The notes: generated by a model not told the origin, from the sequence alone. DNA of 64,000 bases from Paractinoplanes lichenicola (GCF_016785085.1 NZ_JAENHO010000011.1:310001-374000), one strand, 5' to 3'. Counted from the stretch's first letter, positions 8,560 through 18,049 are shown. A program made the numbers and translations.

Positions 8560-9235
8560 CCTGCTGCAGGCCCGCGAAGTACACCTCTCGTTCGGCACCA
8601 CGCCCGCCCTGCGCGGCGCCGAGATCACCGTGCGCGAGGGCGAGATCCTGGCCGTGATGGGCCCGAGCGGCTCCGGCAAGTCCACATTGCTGCACTGCCT
8701 GGCCGGCATCCTCGTGCCGGAACAGGGCGAGATCCACTTCGACGGCCGCCGCATCGACCGGATGAACGAAGCCGAGCGGAGCAGCCTGCGCCGCGACACG
8801 TTCGGGTTCGTGTTCCAGTTCGGGCAGCTGGTTCCCGAGCTCAGCGCCGAGGAGAACGTCGCCCTTCCCCTGCTGCTGGCGGGCGTACGCCGGGGGAAGG
8901 CGCTCACCGAGGCCCGCTCCTGGCTCGACCGGCTCGGCCTGGACGGGCTGGGTCACCGCACGTCCGGCGAGCTCTCCGGCGGCCAGGCCCAGCGGGTTGC
9001 CCTGGCCCGCGGCCTGGTCGCCCGGCCGCGCGTGTTGTTCGCCGACGAGCCGACCGGCGCGCTCGATTCGCTCACCGGCGAACAGGTGATGGACCTGATG
9101 GTGAGCGCCGCGCACGACGAGGGCACGACAGTTGTGCTGGTCACGCACGAGCCGCGCGTGGCCGCGTACGCGGATCGGGAAGTGATTGTGCGCGACGGCA
9201 AGGTGCTGGCCCTGACGGCGGAGCCGGTCGGATGA
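8549..9235 (+). CDS. ABC transporter ATP-binding protein (LolD/MacB type)
   Basis: The protein of 228 residues is the ATPase of an exporter. Walker A is GPSGSGKST (about 38-46), the Q-loop is FVFQFGQL, the signature is LSGGQAQR, Walker B is VLFADEPTGALD, and the H-loop is VLVTHEP. This is the MacB/LolD-type ATPase that partners FtsX-like permeases. It is coupled to the permease gene by a 4-bp overlap and lies downstream of padR, which probably represses the unit. The substrate is unknown; PadR-linked units often export toxic amphiphiles. Confidence 0.9.
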   Translation: MKNALLQAREVHLSFGTTPALRGAEITVREGEILAVMGPSGSGKSTLLHCLAGILVPEQGEIHFDGRRIDRMNEAERSSLRRDTFGFVFQFGQLVPELSAEENVALPLLLAGVRRGKALTEARSWLDRLGLDGLGHRTSGELSGGQAQRVALARGLVARPRVLFADEPTGALDSLTGEQVMDLMVSAAHDEGTTVVLVTHEPRVAAYADREVIVRDGKVLALTAEPVG

Positions 9236-11433
9236 TCCGCTTCGGGCTGCGTCTCACGCTGGCGGGGGGACGTGAGGCACTCGTACGGCTGGTGGTCATC
9301 TCGGTGGCCATGGCGCTCGGGGTCGGGATGCTGCTGACCGCGCTGGCCGGCCTGGGCGGCGTCACCGCGCAGGCCGATCGCTACGCATGGCTGAACTCGG
9401 CCAACGAACCGGCCGCCCAGCAGGGCCCGGACCCGCTGTGGTGGCAGCTGCGCACCGACGTGGTAGGTGACGAGGTGGCGGCCCGGATCGACCTGGCCGC
9501 CACCGGCCCGCGATCGCCGATCCCGCCCGGCCTGGACCGCCTGCCCGCACCGGGCGAGTATTTCGCGTCGCCCGCGCTGGCCGAGCGGCTCGCCGGCAGC
9601 CCGGCCGACCAGCTGGGCGACCGCTACCCGGGCCGGCTCGCGGGCATCCTCGGCGACGCCGCCCTGCCCGCCCCGGACGCGCTGATCGCCGTGGTCGGCT
9701 ACTCCCCCGCCGAGCTGTCCCAGCGCCCCGACGTGGCCAGGATCGGCACGATCAGCGCGAAGCCGCCCGGCCACTGCCGGACGTGGTGTTTCAGCGGCGT
9801 CGACCCGGCCGGGGTCAAGCTGATCCTGGCGGTCGTGGCCGCCGCGCTCATCTTCCCGCTGTTCATCCTGATCGCCACGACCACCCGGCTGTCGGCGACC
9901 CGGCGCGAGCAGCGGTTCGCGGCCATGCGGCTGGTCGGCGGCACGCCCCGGCAGATCGCCGTGGTCGCCGCGGCCGAGGCCACCGTGTCGGCGATCGCGG
10001 GCGCGCTCGGCGGTTTCGCGGTCTTCTTCGCGCTGCGCGGCACGGTGGCCGCGATCCCGTTCACCGGCGCCCCGATGTTCGTCTCCGACCTGGCCCTGAC
10101 CGTGCCGATCGTGCTCGGGGTCGCGCTCGGCGTGCCCGCGCTGGCGGTCGTGGCGGCGCTGCTGGCCCTGCGACGCGTGCAGATCTCGCCGCTCGGTGTG
10201 ACCCGCCAGGTGCGCCCGCGCCCACCCCGCGCGTGGCGGATCGTCCCGCTGGTGCTCGGGCTGGCCGAGCTCGCGTACTTCATCGGCCGCCGCCCGCCCA
10301 CGACGAACGGGCAGGTCGCCGCGTACCTCTCCGGCATCTTCCTCACCATGATCGGGCTGCTGGTCGCCGGTCCGTGGCTCACGATGGCCGGCGCGCGCCT
10401 GGTCGCCCGGCGGGCCGGCGGCACCGCGTCGCTGATCGCCGCCCGCCGGCTGGCGGCCAACCCGAAGGCCGGTTTCCGCTCGGTCAGCGGCCTGGTGATC
10501 GCCTTGTTCGTCACCACGGTCGCGGTCGGGATCATGGGCTCGATCGCCGCCGGCCGCAGCCCGGCGGTCCCGGACGCCGACCGGACGATGCTGATCACGA
10601 TGATCCGCGGCAAGCAGACCGACCCGGTTCCGGACGCGCTGCCCGGCACCCCGGGCGTACGGGAGGTCGCCGTGACTCGGCAGCCTCCGGAATCGATGCC
10701 CGTGCCGCCCGCCGAGATCAACGACTGGGGTTTCCCGTCCTCGCTGGCCGCCTGCGCCGACATCGCGCGGATGCCGTCCAACGGCCGGTGTGCCCCGGGC
10801 GCCGAGGTCGCCTGGACCTGGCACGACATGCTCGGCCCGGCCGGCTGGAACGGCACGTGGCCGACCGCCGACATTTCCGCCGCGGCATTGCCGGCGTTGC
10901 GCGCCGACGCGTTCATCACGCTCACCGACGGCACGCCCGCCTCGGTGGCCCGAGCCCGTACGGTCATCGAGAACGCGCTGCCCGCCGCGATGCCGCCGTA
11001 CACCGATGCCGAGGGCCGCACCGAGGACGCCCGCGTCTTCGACGGCTGGAAGCGGCTGGCCGACGTCGTGGTGCTGGCCAGCCTGGCCATCGCCGGGTGC
11101 AGCCTGGCCGTGAGCATCGCCGGTGGGCTGAGCGAACGCAAACGGCCGTTCAGCATGCTGCGGCTGACCGGCGTCCCCCTGGCCACGCTGCGGCAGGTCG
11201 TGGCCCTGGAGAGCGTGGCCCCGCTGGTGGCCGCCTCGGCTGTCGCATTGTGCGCAGGATTGCTCGCGGCGCACTTGTTCCTGCGCGCGCAAATGAACAT
11301 GTCGCTGCAGCCGCCGGGTCTCGCGTTCTACGCCGTCGTGCTCACCGGGATAGCCGCGTCGCTCGGCGTGATCAGCCTGACCCTGCCGCTGCTGCGCCAG
11401 ATCACCGGCCCCGAGGTGGCGCGCAACGACTGA
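9232..11433 (+). CDS. FtsX-like ABC transporter permease
   Basis: The protein of 733 residues has an N-terminal membrane segment (LVVISVAMALGVGMLLTALAG), an extracytoplasmic region, then FtsX-type membrane helices (about residues 195-220, 245-270, 290-315), a second extracytoplasmic domain, and a final helix group near residues 620-725. A conserved RREQRFAAMRLVGGTPRQIA coupling segment is present, and a second, ERKRPFSMLRLTGVP, lies in the C-terminal half. This is the duplicated MacB-like architecture of actinobacterial exporters. It pairs with the preceding ATPase and shares its regulation by PadR. Confidence 0.88.
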   Translation: MIRFGLRLTLAGGREALVRLVVISVAMALGVGMLLTALAGLGGVTAQADRYAWLNSANEPAAQQGPDPLWWQLRTDVVGDEVAARIDLAATGPRSPIPPGLDRLPAPGEYFASPALAERLAGSPADQLGDRYPGRLAGILGDAALPAPDALIAVVGYSPAELSQRPDVARIGTISAKPPGHCRTWCFSGVDPAGVKLILAVVAAALIFPLFILIATTTRLSATRREQRFAAMRLVGGTPRQIAVVAAAEATVSAIAGALGGFAVFFALRGTVAAIPFTGAPMFVSDLALTVPIVLGVALGVPALAVVAALLALRRVQISPLGVTRQVRPRPPRAWRIVPLVLGLAELAYFIGRRPPTTNGQVAAYLSGIFLTMIGLLVAGPWLTMAGARLVARRAGGTASLIAARRLAANPKAGFRSVSGLVIALFVTTVAVGIMGSIAAGRSPAVPDADRTMLITMIRGKQTDPVPDALPGTPGVREVAVTRQPPESMPVPPAEINDWGFPSSLAACADIARMPSNGRCAPGAEVAWTWHDMLGPAGWNGTWPTADISAAALPALRADAFITLTDGTPASVARARTVIENALPAAMPPYTDAEGRTEDARVFDGWKRLADVVVLASLAIAGCSLAVSIAGGLSERKRPFSMLRLTGVPLATLRQVVALESVAPLVAASAVALCAGLLAAHLFLRAQMNMSLQPPGLAFYAVVLTGIAASLGVISLTLPLLRQITGPEVARND

Positions 11434-11446
11434 CGCGCACGATCGA

Positions 11447-11902
11447 TCAGCGGTCGGAGTATTCGGCGTCGGGGAACTTGTCGTACATCAGGTCGCCCTC
11501 GACGCCGTGCTCCAGCCACTGCTTCAGCGAGGCCAGCACCAGCGTGAACCCGGACATGGTCTCGACGGCGACCGCGGCCCCGTCCTCGCCGTCGAACCCG
11601 GTCACCAGCACCCCGACGAGGGTGCCGTCCGCGCGCGCCTCGAACGTGAAGCGCACCGGCTGACCGCCGTCCCAGCGCAGGTCGAGCAGCTTGCCGGGCT
11701 CGGCCGAGACCACCTCGACGCCGGTCTCGGCGCCGGCGATCTTGAAGACCCAGTGCACCTTCGCCCCGGTCTCCAGCCGTCCCGACGAGCTCGCCAGCCA
11801 GAACTTGCGGATCGACGCCGGGTCGGCGAAGGCCTCGTACGCCTCGGCGGCCGGGCGGCGGATGAGCATGTTCACGTCAACGACGGGTTCCCACATGGCC
11901 AT
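11447..11902 (-). CDS. SRPBCC/AHSA1-domain protein
   Basis: The protein of 151 residues has a START-like/AHSA1 fold: N-terminal IRRPAAEAYEAFADPASIRKFW, central GRLETGAKVHWVFK and VVSAEPGKLLDLRW, and a C-terminal helix LVLASLKQWLEHGVEGD. Such proteins bind hydrophobic ligands or act as stress co-factors; no catalytic role is evident. It is 15 bp downstream of the XRE gene on the same strand, so the two may form an operon. The start could be ATG 11902 or 11896; no strong ribosome site separates them. Confidence 0.8.
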   Translation of the reverse strand: MAMWEPVVDVNMLIRRPAAEAYEAFADPASIRKFWLASSSGRLETGAKVHWVFKIAGAETGVEVVSAEPGKLLDLRWDGGQPVRFTFEARADGTLVGVLVTGFDGEDGAAVAVETMSGFTLVLASLKQWLEHGVEGDLMYDKFPDAEYSDR

Positions 11903-11917
11903 AACCGCACCACAGGC

Positions 11918-12769
11918 TCACCCCGCGGTCAACGACTGCGTGCCCAGGACGGTGGCCAGCGCCAGCCGGTCGGCGTCCTCGGTGCCCGGCTCGGCTGTGT
12001 AGATCATGATGCGCAGGTCGTCGAGCGAGACGACCAGCGTGTCGCAGTCCAGCGCGATCCGGCCGACCGCCGGGTGGTCGACGGTCTTGTGCTTCGACGT
12101 CTCGCCGGGCGCCGGCGGCGGGGCGTCGCTCTCCCACAGCTCGGCGAAGCGCGAGCTGGCCTGCGCGAGCTCGCCGACCAGCCGGCGCAGGGCCCGGTCG
12201 GCCGGGTAGCGCGACGCGGTCAGGCGCAGGTCGGCGATCAGCCGGGCCACGTGCTCGGCGTGCTCCTGCGGGGTGTGCACGACCCGCGAGGCCGGGCCGA
12301 GCAGGTTGCGCCAGATCGCGTTGCGCTCGATGCCGTGCCAGCTGGTCGTCTCGCCCATCAGCGCGTCGTACGGCGCGTTGGCGAGCACAAGCGTCCAGGT
12401 CGCGTCATAGACGACCACCGGGGTGTGGCCGAGCCGGTCGAGCAGCCGTTGCACGCTCGGCGTGACCCGCGACTGCACGACGTCGAGCCCGGGGGCGGCG
12501 TGCCCGGCCAGCTGATAGAGCAGGTCGCGTTCGGTGTCCGCCAGCCGCAGCGAGCGGGCCAGCGCCTCCACGACCTGGGCCGAGGGGGCGGTCGCGCGAC
12601 CCTGTTCGAGCCGGGTCAGGTAGTCGGCCGAGATGCCGGCCAGCCCGGCCAGTTCCTCGCGGCGCAGGCCACTGGCCCGGCGCCGGCGGCCCACGGGCAC
12701 GCCCACGGCCTCGGGCGTCACACGGTCACGCCAGCGGCGCAGCGTCCGGCCGAACTCCCACGACTCCAT
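11918..12769 (-). CDS. XRE-family regulator with MmyB-like domain (second copy)
   Basis: The protein of 283 residues has the same layout as the regulator at 2291-3187: helix-turn-helix at about residues 6-70 (ASGLRREELAGLAGISADYLTRLEQGR) and an MmyB-like ligand domain (residues about 100-280). Clear homology in motifs suggests the two are paralogues. The start was set at ATG 12769 because the upstream in-frame sequence lies in the divergent SDR gene. The gap of 103 bp to the SDR start at 12873 should hold both promoters. Confidence 0.85.
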   Translation of the reverse strand: MESWEFGRTLRRWRDRVTPEAVGVPVGRRRRASGLRREELAGLAGISADYLTRLEQGRATAPSAQVVEALARSLRLADTERDLLYQLAGHAAPGLDVVQSRVTPSVQRLLDRLGHTPVVVYDATWTLVLANAPYDALMGETTSWHGIERNAIWRNLLGPASRVVHTPQEHAEHVARLIADLRLTASRYPADRALRRLVGELAQASSRFAELWESDAPPPAPGETSKHKTVDHPAVGRIALDCDTLVVSLDDLRIMIYTAEPGTEDADRLALATVLGTQSLTAG

Positions 12770-12872
12770 GCTCCGAGTCTGCTCGCCCCGCGCGCCGGTT
12801 GTCCTGGCCCTGGTAGTCCTACGAAAACCGCACGACTGCCTGCCCCTCGAAAAGAACCGCACGCTCAACGGC

Positions 12873-13775
12873 ATGACAACCGTTCTGATCACCGGCCCCA
12901 CCCGTGGTCTGGGCCGCGCCACCACCCTCGCCCTGGCCGCCCGCCCGCAGGCCGAGCGCCCCGATTTGCTGCTGGTCGGACGACCCGGCCGCGCGCTGAC
13001 CGCCGTCGCTGCCGAGGCCCGGGCGCTGGGCGCGACCGTCCACGAGCTCGGCGCCGACCTGTCCCGGCTGGCCGACGTGCGGGCCGCGGCCACGACCGTA
13101 CGGGAAATGGTCGAAACGCGCAGGGTGCGACAGCTTCGCGCATTCATCGCCAACGCGGGCGCCATGACGGCCGACACGCGCAAGGCGTCGGCCGACGGGT
13201 ACGAGCTGACGTTCGCCGTGAACTACCTCGCGCACGCCCAGCTGATCGGCGACCTCGTGGACGTGCTCGAGCAGCCGGCGCGCATCATCCTGCTCGGCTC
13301 GAACACCTATCACGCCAACTTCTGGCGTCGCCTGTTGCACGTTCCCGAGGCGAAGTGGGCCGACCCGATCGACATCGCGCAGCCGGCGGCGGGCTCGCCC
13401 GGCGTCGCCTACTCCAACGCCAAACTGGCCCTCCTCTACTACGCCCACGAGCTGCAACGACACGTCGGCGCCGGCATCAACGTGTCGGTATTCGAGCCCG
13501 GCTGGATGCCCGGCACCGCCCTGGGCCGCGACGCCCCCGCCGCCGCCCAGGCCGTCGCCCGCGGCATCGCCCGCATCCCCGGCGTGGCCACCCCCGAAAG
13601 CTCCGGCCCCCAGCTGGCCTCGCTGGCCCTCGACGCCAAGTGGGCAAACCTGCGCGACGGTGCGTTCGTCGTCCGCGACCGCCTGACCGAGGTCAAGCCG
13701 ATCGCTATCGACCGCGCCCGCGAACGCCGCCTGTGGTCCGCCACCACGGAACTCCTGCAACGCGCAGCGGCCTGA
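12873..13775 (+). CDS. short-chain dehydrogenase/reductase
   Basis: The protein of 300 residues is an NAD(P)-dependent oxidoreductase. The cofactor motif is TGPTRGLG near residue 8, the NAG motif is ANAG, and the catalytic Ser-Tyr-Lys set is visible as S in LLGSNTYH and Y-x-x-x-K in YSNAKLA. It resembles the protochlorophyllide-reductase/retinol-dehydrogenase-like SDRs, which often lack a known substrate in actinomycetes. It is transcribed divergently from the XRE regulator at 11918-12769, which probably controls it. Confidence 0.82.
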   Translation: MTTVLITGPTRGLGRATTLALAARPQAERPDLLLVGRPGRALTAVAAEARALGATVHELGADLSRLADVRAAATTVREMVETRRVRQLRAFIANAGAMTADTRKASADGYELTFAVNYLAHAQLIGDLVDVLEQPARIILLGSNTYHANFWRRLLHVPEAKWADPIDIAQPAAGSPGVAYSNAKLALLYYAHELQRHVGAGINVSVFEPGWMPGTALGRDAPAAAQAVARGIARIPGVATPESSGPQLASLALDAKWANLRDGAFVVRDRLTEVKPIAIDRARERRLWSATTELLQRAAA

Positions 13776-13848
13776 CACCGGTTCCGAAGAGATCGATGAA
13801 ATACTGGGCCGGTTCCGTCCCGCCTAGACAAGTGGAGAACGCGCCCTG

Positions 13849-14562
13849 ATGGTTGCCTTCGAGTTGGCTGTTCAGGACGCGCACGGGCTGGCCGTCGCGG
13901 CACGTCCCGGCGTCGATCGCATCGAGTTGTGCTCCGCTTTGCCGTTGGGCGGGGTCACGCCGTCGCTCGGGTTCATCGAGGCGGCCGTGGCGACGCCGGG
14001 CATCCCGCCGGTGCACGTGCTGGTGCGGCCGCGGCCGGGCGGCTTCGACTACTCCCCCGACGAGGTGGCGACGACCCTTTCCGACGTACGGCATGCGCTC
14101 GCGGCCGGTGCGTCCGGTGTGGTGATCGGTGGCGTACGGGACGGAAGGGTCGACGCCGAGCTGGTCAGCCGGGTCGTCGAGACGGGCGCCGACGTGACCT
14201 TCCACCGCGCCTTCGACGCCCTGGCCGATCCCGCCGAGGCCATCGACGACCTGGTCAAGCTCGGGGTGCGCCGCATCCTGACGTCGGCCGGGGCCTCCCG
14301 CGTGGCCGACGCCCTGCCCGCGCTGGCCCGCCTCGTCAGCACGGCCGCCGACCGCATCGAGATCATGGCCGGCGGCGGGGTCCGCCCCGATGTCATCGCT
14401 GCGATCGTGCAGACCGGCGTTCCGGCCGTGCACGCCTCGGCCAAGCGCACCCTGCCCGGCACCGGCGGCGTCTCGCTGGGCACGGCCGACGCCGGCCGGG
14501 AGACCACCGACGAGGCCGAGGCCGCCCGCATCATCGCCGAGATTCAGTCAGCGAGGCAGTGA
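13849..14562 (+). CDS. cutC: CutC-family copper homeostasis protein
   Basis: The protein of 237 residues is a TIM barrel of the CutC family. Diagnostic segments are FELAVQDAHGLAVAARPGVDRIELCSALPLGG at the N terminus, VHVLVRPRPGGFDYS, GVVIGGVRDG, DVTFHRAFD and IMAGGGVRPD. CutC has been linked to copper tolerance, but its biochemical role is not settled. It starts with ATG after AGTGGAGAACG. Its 3' end overlaps the convergent GGDEF-EAL gene by 32 bp. Other copper-related genes (multicopper oxidase, lysyl oxidase family) are in this window but far away. Confidence 0.9.
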   Translation: MVAFELAVQDAHGLAVAARPGVDRIELCSALPLGGVTPSLGFIEAAVATPGIPPVHVLVRPRPGGFDYSPDEVATTLSDVRHALAAGASGVVIGGVRDGRVDAELVSRVVETGADVTFHRAFDALADPAEAIDDLVKLGVRRILTSAGASRVADALPALARLVSTAADRIEIMAGGGVRPDVIAAIVQTGVPAVHASAKRTLPGTGGVSLGTADAGRETTDEAEAARIIAEIQSARQ

Positions 14563-16750
14563 AGCCGGGGTCGGGCACCGGCCGGCCGAAGAAGTAGCCC
14601 TGCCCGTACTGGTAGCCGAGTGAGCGCAGGTAGTCGGCCTGGCCGGCGGTCTCCACGCCCTCGGCGACGGCGCTCAGGCCCAGCCCGTTGCTGACGTGGA
14701 TGAGCGCGTCCACGATCACGGCCCGCCCGCTCGAGCCGGTGATCTCGTCGACGAACGACTTGTCGACCTTGAGCACGTCGACCGGCACCGTCCGCAGCAG
14801 GCCCAGCGACGAGTGCCCGGTGCCGAAGTCGTCGAGCGCGATCCGCACGCCCGCCGCGTGCAGGGCCTCGACCGCCTCGATGGCGACGCCGCCGCCGAAG
14901 ATCGCCGTCTCGGTCACCTCGACCAGCAGCGCGCGGGGCTCCAGCCCGTTCTCGGCCAGCACGGCGGCCACCACGGCCGGGAAGCCGGGCTCGCTGAGCT
15001 GCCGGGCCGACACGTTGACGCTGATGTAGCCGGGCGCGGCCCCGCCCAGGTCGCGCCGCCAGTCGGCCAGCTGCCGGCACGCGGCCCGCATGATCCACTC
15101 GCCCAGCTCGACGATGAGCCCGTTGTCCTCGGCCACGGGGATGAACGCGGCCGGGCTCACGAAGCCGCGCACCGGGTGCGTCCACCGGACCAGGGCCTCG
15201 ACCGCCACCGTACGGCCGTCGCGCAGGTCGACGATCGGCTGGTAGACGACGTGGAAGTCGCCGTCCTCCAGGCTGTGCCGCAGGTCGGCCCCGAGCCGTT
15301 CGGCCGCCTCGGCCCGCTCGTCGAGCTCGGCGCTGTAGGTCACCAGGTGCCCGCCCGCCGCCTTGGCCGCGTACCGGGCGGTGTCGGCCCGGCGCACCAG
15401 CTCGGCGGCCGGTTCGCCGCCGCCCGAGGAGACGCCGACCCGCGCGCTGAGCAGCAGTTCGTGCTCGCCCGCGTGCACCGGCCGGCGCACCAGGTCGGCC
15501 AGGCGGGCGGCCACCGCGTCGGCCTCGCCGGGCCGGGTGTCGCGCACCAGCACGGCGAACTCGTCGGCGCCCATCCGCGCGACCAGGTCGCCGTCGCGGA
15601 CGCTGTCGCGCAGCAGCCCGGCCACCGCCACCAGGGCCTGGTCACCCGTGGCGCGGCCCAGCCGGTCGTTGATGTGCTTGAAGCCGGCCAGGTCGAGCAT
15701 CACCACCTGGCACGCCTCGGTCCGCACGATCGCGCCGGCCAGCCGCTCGAACTCGCGGCGGTTGGGCAGGCCGGTCAGGTCGTCGCGGGTGGCCTGGTCG
15801 CGCAGCTGCCGGGACTGGCGGTCGACGCGGGAGACGTACCCGTAGAGCCGGGTCGCGACCAGCAGGAACAGGGCCATGGAGCCGTACGCGACCGCCTGCC
15901 AGCTCTCGTGGGTGGCGCCGCGCCGGCCCTGCACGAGCAGCAGGGCCGGGACGAGCAGCATCGAACCGGTGAGCACGGCGAGCCGGGCCCGGCCCAGGCC
16001 GTCACTGTCGACCCCGGCGGTCAGCACCGGGGACGGATGCGCGGCGGCCGCGGCGAACAGGGCGTACGCGAAAAGGTAGCCCGCGTAGACCAGCGGGCCG
16101 AAGCCTGTCGTGAGGCCGGGCATGAGGCTGTAGACGGCGTTCAGGAGCAGGGTGATGCCGCTGCCGACGGTGAGCATCCACAGGCTCGGCGTGCGGCGGC
16201 CACGCCGCAGCAGCAGTGGCACCACGACCGCGCAGAGCAGAACGCCCGCGCTCGGATAGCCGGCGGTGGTCAACCGGGCGAGCAGCGGGACGGACTCGTC
16301 GGTCAGGATCGGGTCGATCACGAGCACCCAGTAGACGATGCCCACGGCGACGGCGATGATCGCCGAGTCGATCAGGGTGCCCGACCAGAGCGGTCCCCGC
16401 TGCCGGGTGAGCCGGAACAGCGCCGTGGTCATGAGCGGATAGGCGGCCAGGTAGCAGGCGTCGGCCCAGGACGGGTACGAGATCGTGCCACGCGCGCTCT
16501 GCACGCCGTAGATGACGTCGCCAACCATCCAGACAAACGTTCCGCCGGCGAAGGCGTACCACGACGTCGCCACGGACCTGCCCCGCGCGGCGATCACAAT
16601 CGTCGCGCTCGACCCGATCGAGACCAGGGCCGACAGCACCAGCGGGGCCCAGCCGACCGGCAGCAGCGGGTACACCAAGGTCGCCACGCCCCCGAGGGCC
16701 AGCCACGCGGCCCACCAGCGAGCGGACACCATTCTCGGCACGACAACCAT
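14531..16750 (-). CDS. membrane GGDEF-EAL cyclic-di-GMP protein
   Basis: The protein of 739 residues has about eight or nine membrane helices in its first 300 residues, then GGDEF (about 320-480) and EAL (about 490-735) domains. The GGDEF signature is altered to GADEF (RMGADEF); the inhibitory RxxD site (RDGD) is intact five residues before it. The EAL domain keeps EALVRW, the N of SVNVSA, the E of VEVTET, DDFGTG, the K of LKVDKSF and AEGVET, so phosphodiesterase activity is likely. The cyclase may be inactive or a GTP-binding regulator. It overlaps cutC at its 3' end and is divergent from the YiaAB gene. Confidence 0.87.
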   Translation of the reverse strand: MVVVPRMVSARWWAAWLALGGVATLVYPLLPVGWAPLVLSALVSIGSSATIVIAARGRSVATSWYAFAGGTFVWMVGDVIYGVQSARGTISYPSWADACYLAAYPLMTTALFRLTRQRGPLWSGTLIDSAIIAVAVGIVYWVLVIDPILTDESVPLLARLTTAGYPSAGVLLCAVVVPLLLRRGRRTPSLWMLTVGSGITLLLNAVYSLMPGLTTGFGPLVYAGYLFAYALFAAAAAHPSPVLTAGVDSDGLGRARLAVLTGSMLLVPALLLVQGRRGATHESWQAVAYGSMALFLLVATRLYGYVSRVDRQSRQLRDQATRDDLTGLPNRREFERLAGAIVRTEACQVVMLDLAGFKHINDRLGRATGDQALVAVAGLLRDSVRDGDLVARMGADEFAVLVRDTRPGEADAVAARLADLVRRPVHAGEHELLLSARVGVSSGGGEPAAELVRRADTARYAAKAAGGHLVTYSAELDERAEAAERLGADLRHSLEDGDFHVVYQPIVDLRDGRTVAVEALVRWTHPVRGFVSPAAFIPVAEDNGLIVELGEWIMRAACRQLADWRRDLGGAAPGYISVNVSARQLSEPGFPAVVAAVLAENGLEPRALLVEVTETAIFGGGVAIEAVEALHAAGVRIALDDFGTGHSSLGLLRTVPVDVLKVDKSFVDEITGSSGRAVIVDALIHVSNGLGLSAVAEGVETAGQADYLRSLGYQYGQGYFFGRPVPDPGFTASLTESRR

Positions 16751-16832
16751 TTCGGCCGGATCCGCCGGAAATTGAGCGGATGCCCGTTGCGCGGGTGCTC
16801 AAGAACGAGGTTCCGTTACCGATGGACGGGCC

Positions 16833-17255
16833 GTGGCTTATCACCAACCTGTCCCGCCGCCGGCCCCGCCGACGGCCCGGCCGACTCCCGCTTTTGTCGG
16901 CGCTTCCTGGGCGGCCCTGCTGCTCGGCATCGTCACCTTCGGCATCGGGCTGTGGAACGCCGACCTCCAACTGAGCGAGAAAGGCTTCTTCGCCGTTCTG
17001 CTCGTGCTAGGGGCGTTCGGCGCGGTCTCGCTGCAGAAATCGGTGCGCGACCGGGCCGAGGGCATCCCCGTTTCCGGGCTCTATCTGGGCCTGGCCTGGG
17101 GCGTGGTCGGCTTCTCGGTGGTGATGCTGGCCGTCGGTCTGGTCAACAGCTCGATGACGTTGAGCGAGAAAGGCTTCTACGGGCTGGCCTTCGCCATGAC
17201 GCTGTTCGCGGTCATCGCCGTGCAGAAGAACGTGCGGGACGCTCTGCGCTCCTAA
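16833..17255 (+). CDS. YiaA/YiaB-type small membrane protein
   Basis: The protein of 140 residues has a Pro-rich N terminus followed by four membrane helices in two repeated pairs. Each pair carries the L-SEKGF signature (LQLSEKGFFAVLLVLGAFGAVSLQKSVRD and MTLSEKGFYGLAFAMTLFAVIAVQKNVRD, cited by ends only). This is typical of the YiaAB family, whose role is not known. The start is GTG 16833. The stop overlaps the stop of the convergent SDR by 4 bp. Confidence 0.8.
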   Translation: MAYHQPVPPPAPPTARPTPAFVGASWAALLLGIVTFGIGLWNADLQLSEKGFFAVLLVLGAFGAVSLQKSVRDRAEGIPVSGLYLGLAWGVVGFSVVMLAVGLVNSSMTLSEKGFYGLAFAMTLFAVIAVQKNVRDALRS

Positions 17256-18049
17256 CGGGCCAGGTCGTGCCGCTTGTGCGTGAGCTTTTCGACCAATGCC
17301 GTGGGCACCAGCCGCCGCAGCGGGAAGACTACTGCGGCGTTGCTGCCCACGGCGTACCGTTGCTTGGGTCTGCTCGCCTCGATCGCGCCGGCAATGGTGG
17401 CCGCGACCCTCTCCGCGGACACCCCGGCCGCCTCGTTGCGGTTGAGGGCGGCCAGCATGCGCTCGTATTCCGCGCGGTGCGGCGAATCCGGGTCGATATA
17501 GCTCGTCCGGCGCTGGCTGATGCCGGTGGCGATCGCGCCCGGTTCCACCGTGGTCAGCCAGACCCCGTACGGCGAATATTCGTGCCGGGCCCCGTTGGCG
17601 AACCCCTTGATGGCCGCCTTGGTCGCCACGTACGACGACCGGTAGGACAACGGGAACGACGCGAGCATCGAACCGACCATCACCACCCGGCCGAAGCCCC
17701 GCTCGCGCATTCCGGGCAGGGTCAACTGCGCCAGCCGTACGGGGCCGAGGACGTTGACTTGGAAAATGCGGCGCAACGCCTCGCCCGGCAACTCCTCGAA
17801 CGGGCCGGATTGGCTCTCGCCGGCGTTGTTCACGAGCACGTCGACCGTTTTCAGCGGCCCGGCCAGCGCCTCGATCGACGCCGGATCGGTCAGATCGAGC
17901 GGCAGATATTCGACACCCTGAACCGGCCGTTCCACATTTTCCGGGTGGCGGCTCGTGCCGAGAACCCGATAACCCTTCGCGACGAGCGCGGCGGCCGTGG
18001 CCAGGCCGATGCCGGACGAGGCGCCGGTGACCAGCGCGGTGCGATCCAT
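17252..18049 (-). CDS. SDR-family oxidoreductase
   Basis: The protein of 265 residues is a classical SDR: TGASSGIG near residue 8, NNAG, the catalytic Ser in VMVGSMLASFP, and the YVATKAA active-site Tyr/Lys. After the active site VEPGAIATGI is typical. It lies 9 bp downstream of the aldo/keto reductase, so the two are probably cotranscribed and controlled by the upstream TetR through the operators at 19124 and 19173. The substrate is unknown, but the AKR-SDR pairing suggests a carbonyl detoxification or secondary-metabolite role. Confidence 0.85.
   Translation of the reverse strand: MDRTALVTGASSGIGLATAAALVAKGYRVLGTSRHPENVERPVQGVEYLPLDLTDPASIEALAGPLKTVDVLVNNAGESQSGPFEELPGEALRRIFQVNVLGPVRLAQLTLPGMRERGFGRVVMVGSMLASFPLSYRSSYVATKAAIKGFANGARHEYSPYGVWLTTVEPGAIATGISQRRTSYIDPDSPHRAEYERMLAALNRNEAAGVSAERVAATIAGAIEASRPKQRYAVGSNAAVVFPLRRLVPTALVEKLTHKRHDLAR

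Noticed and set aside
8953..11292. Long minus-strand open frame opposite the ABC transporter
   Set aside because: Rich in Arg, Gly, Gln and His, with no family features; the plus strand has clear ABC ATPase and permease motifs.
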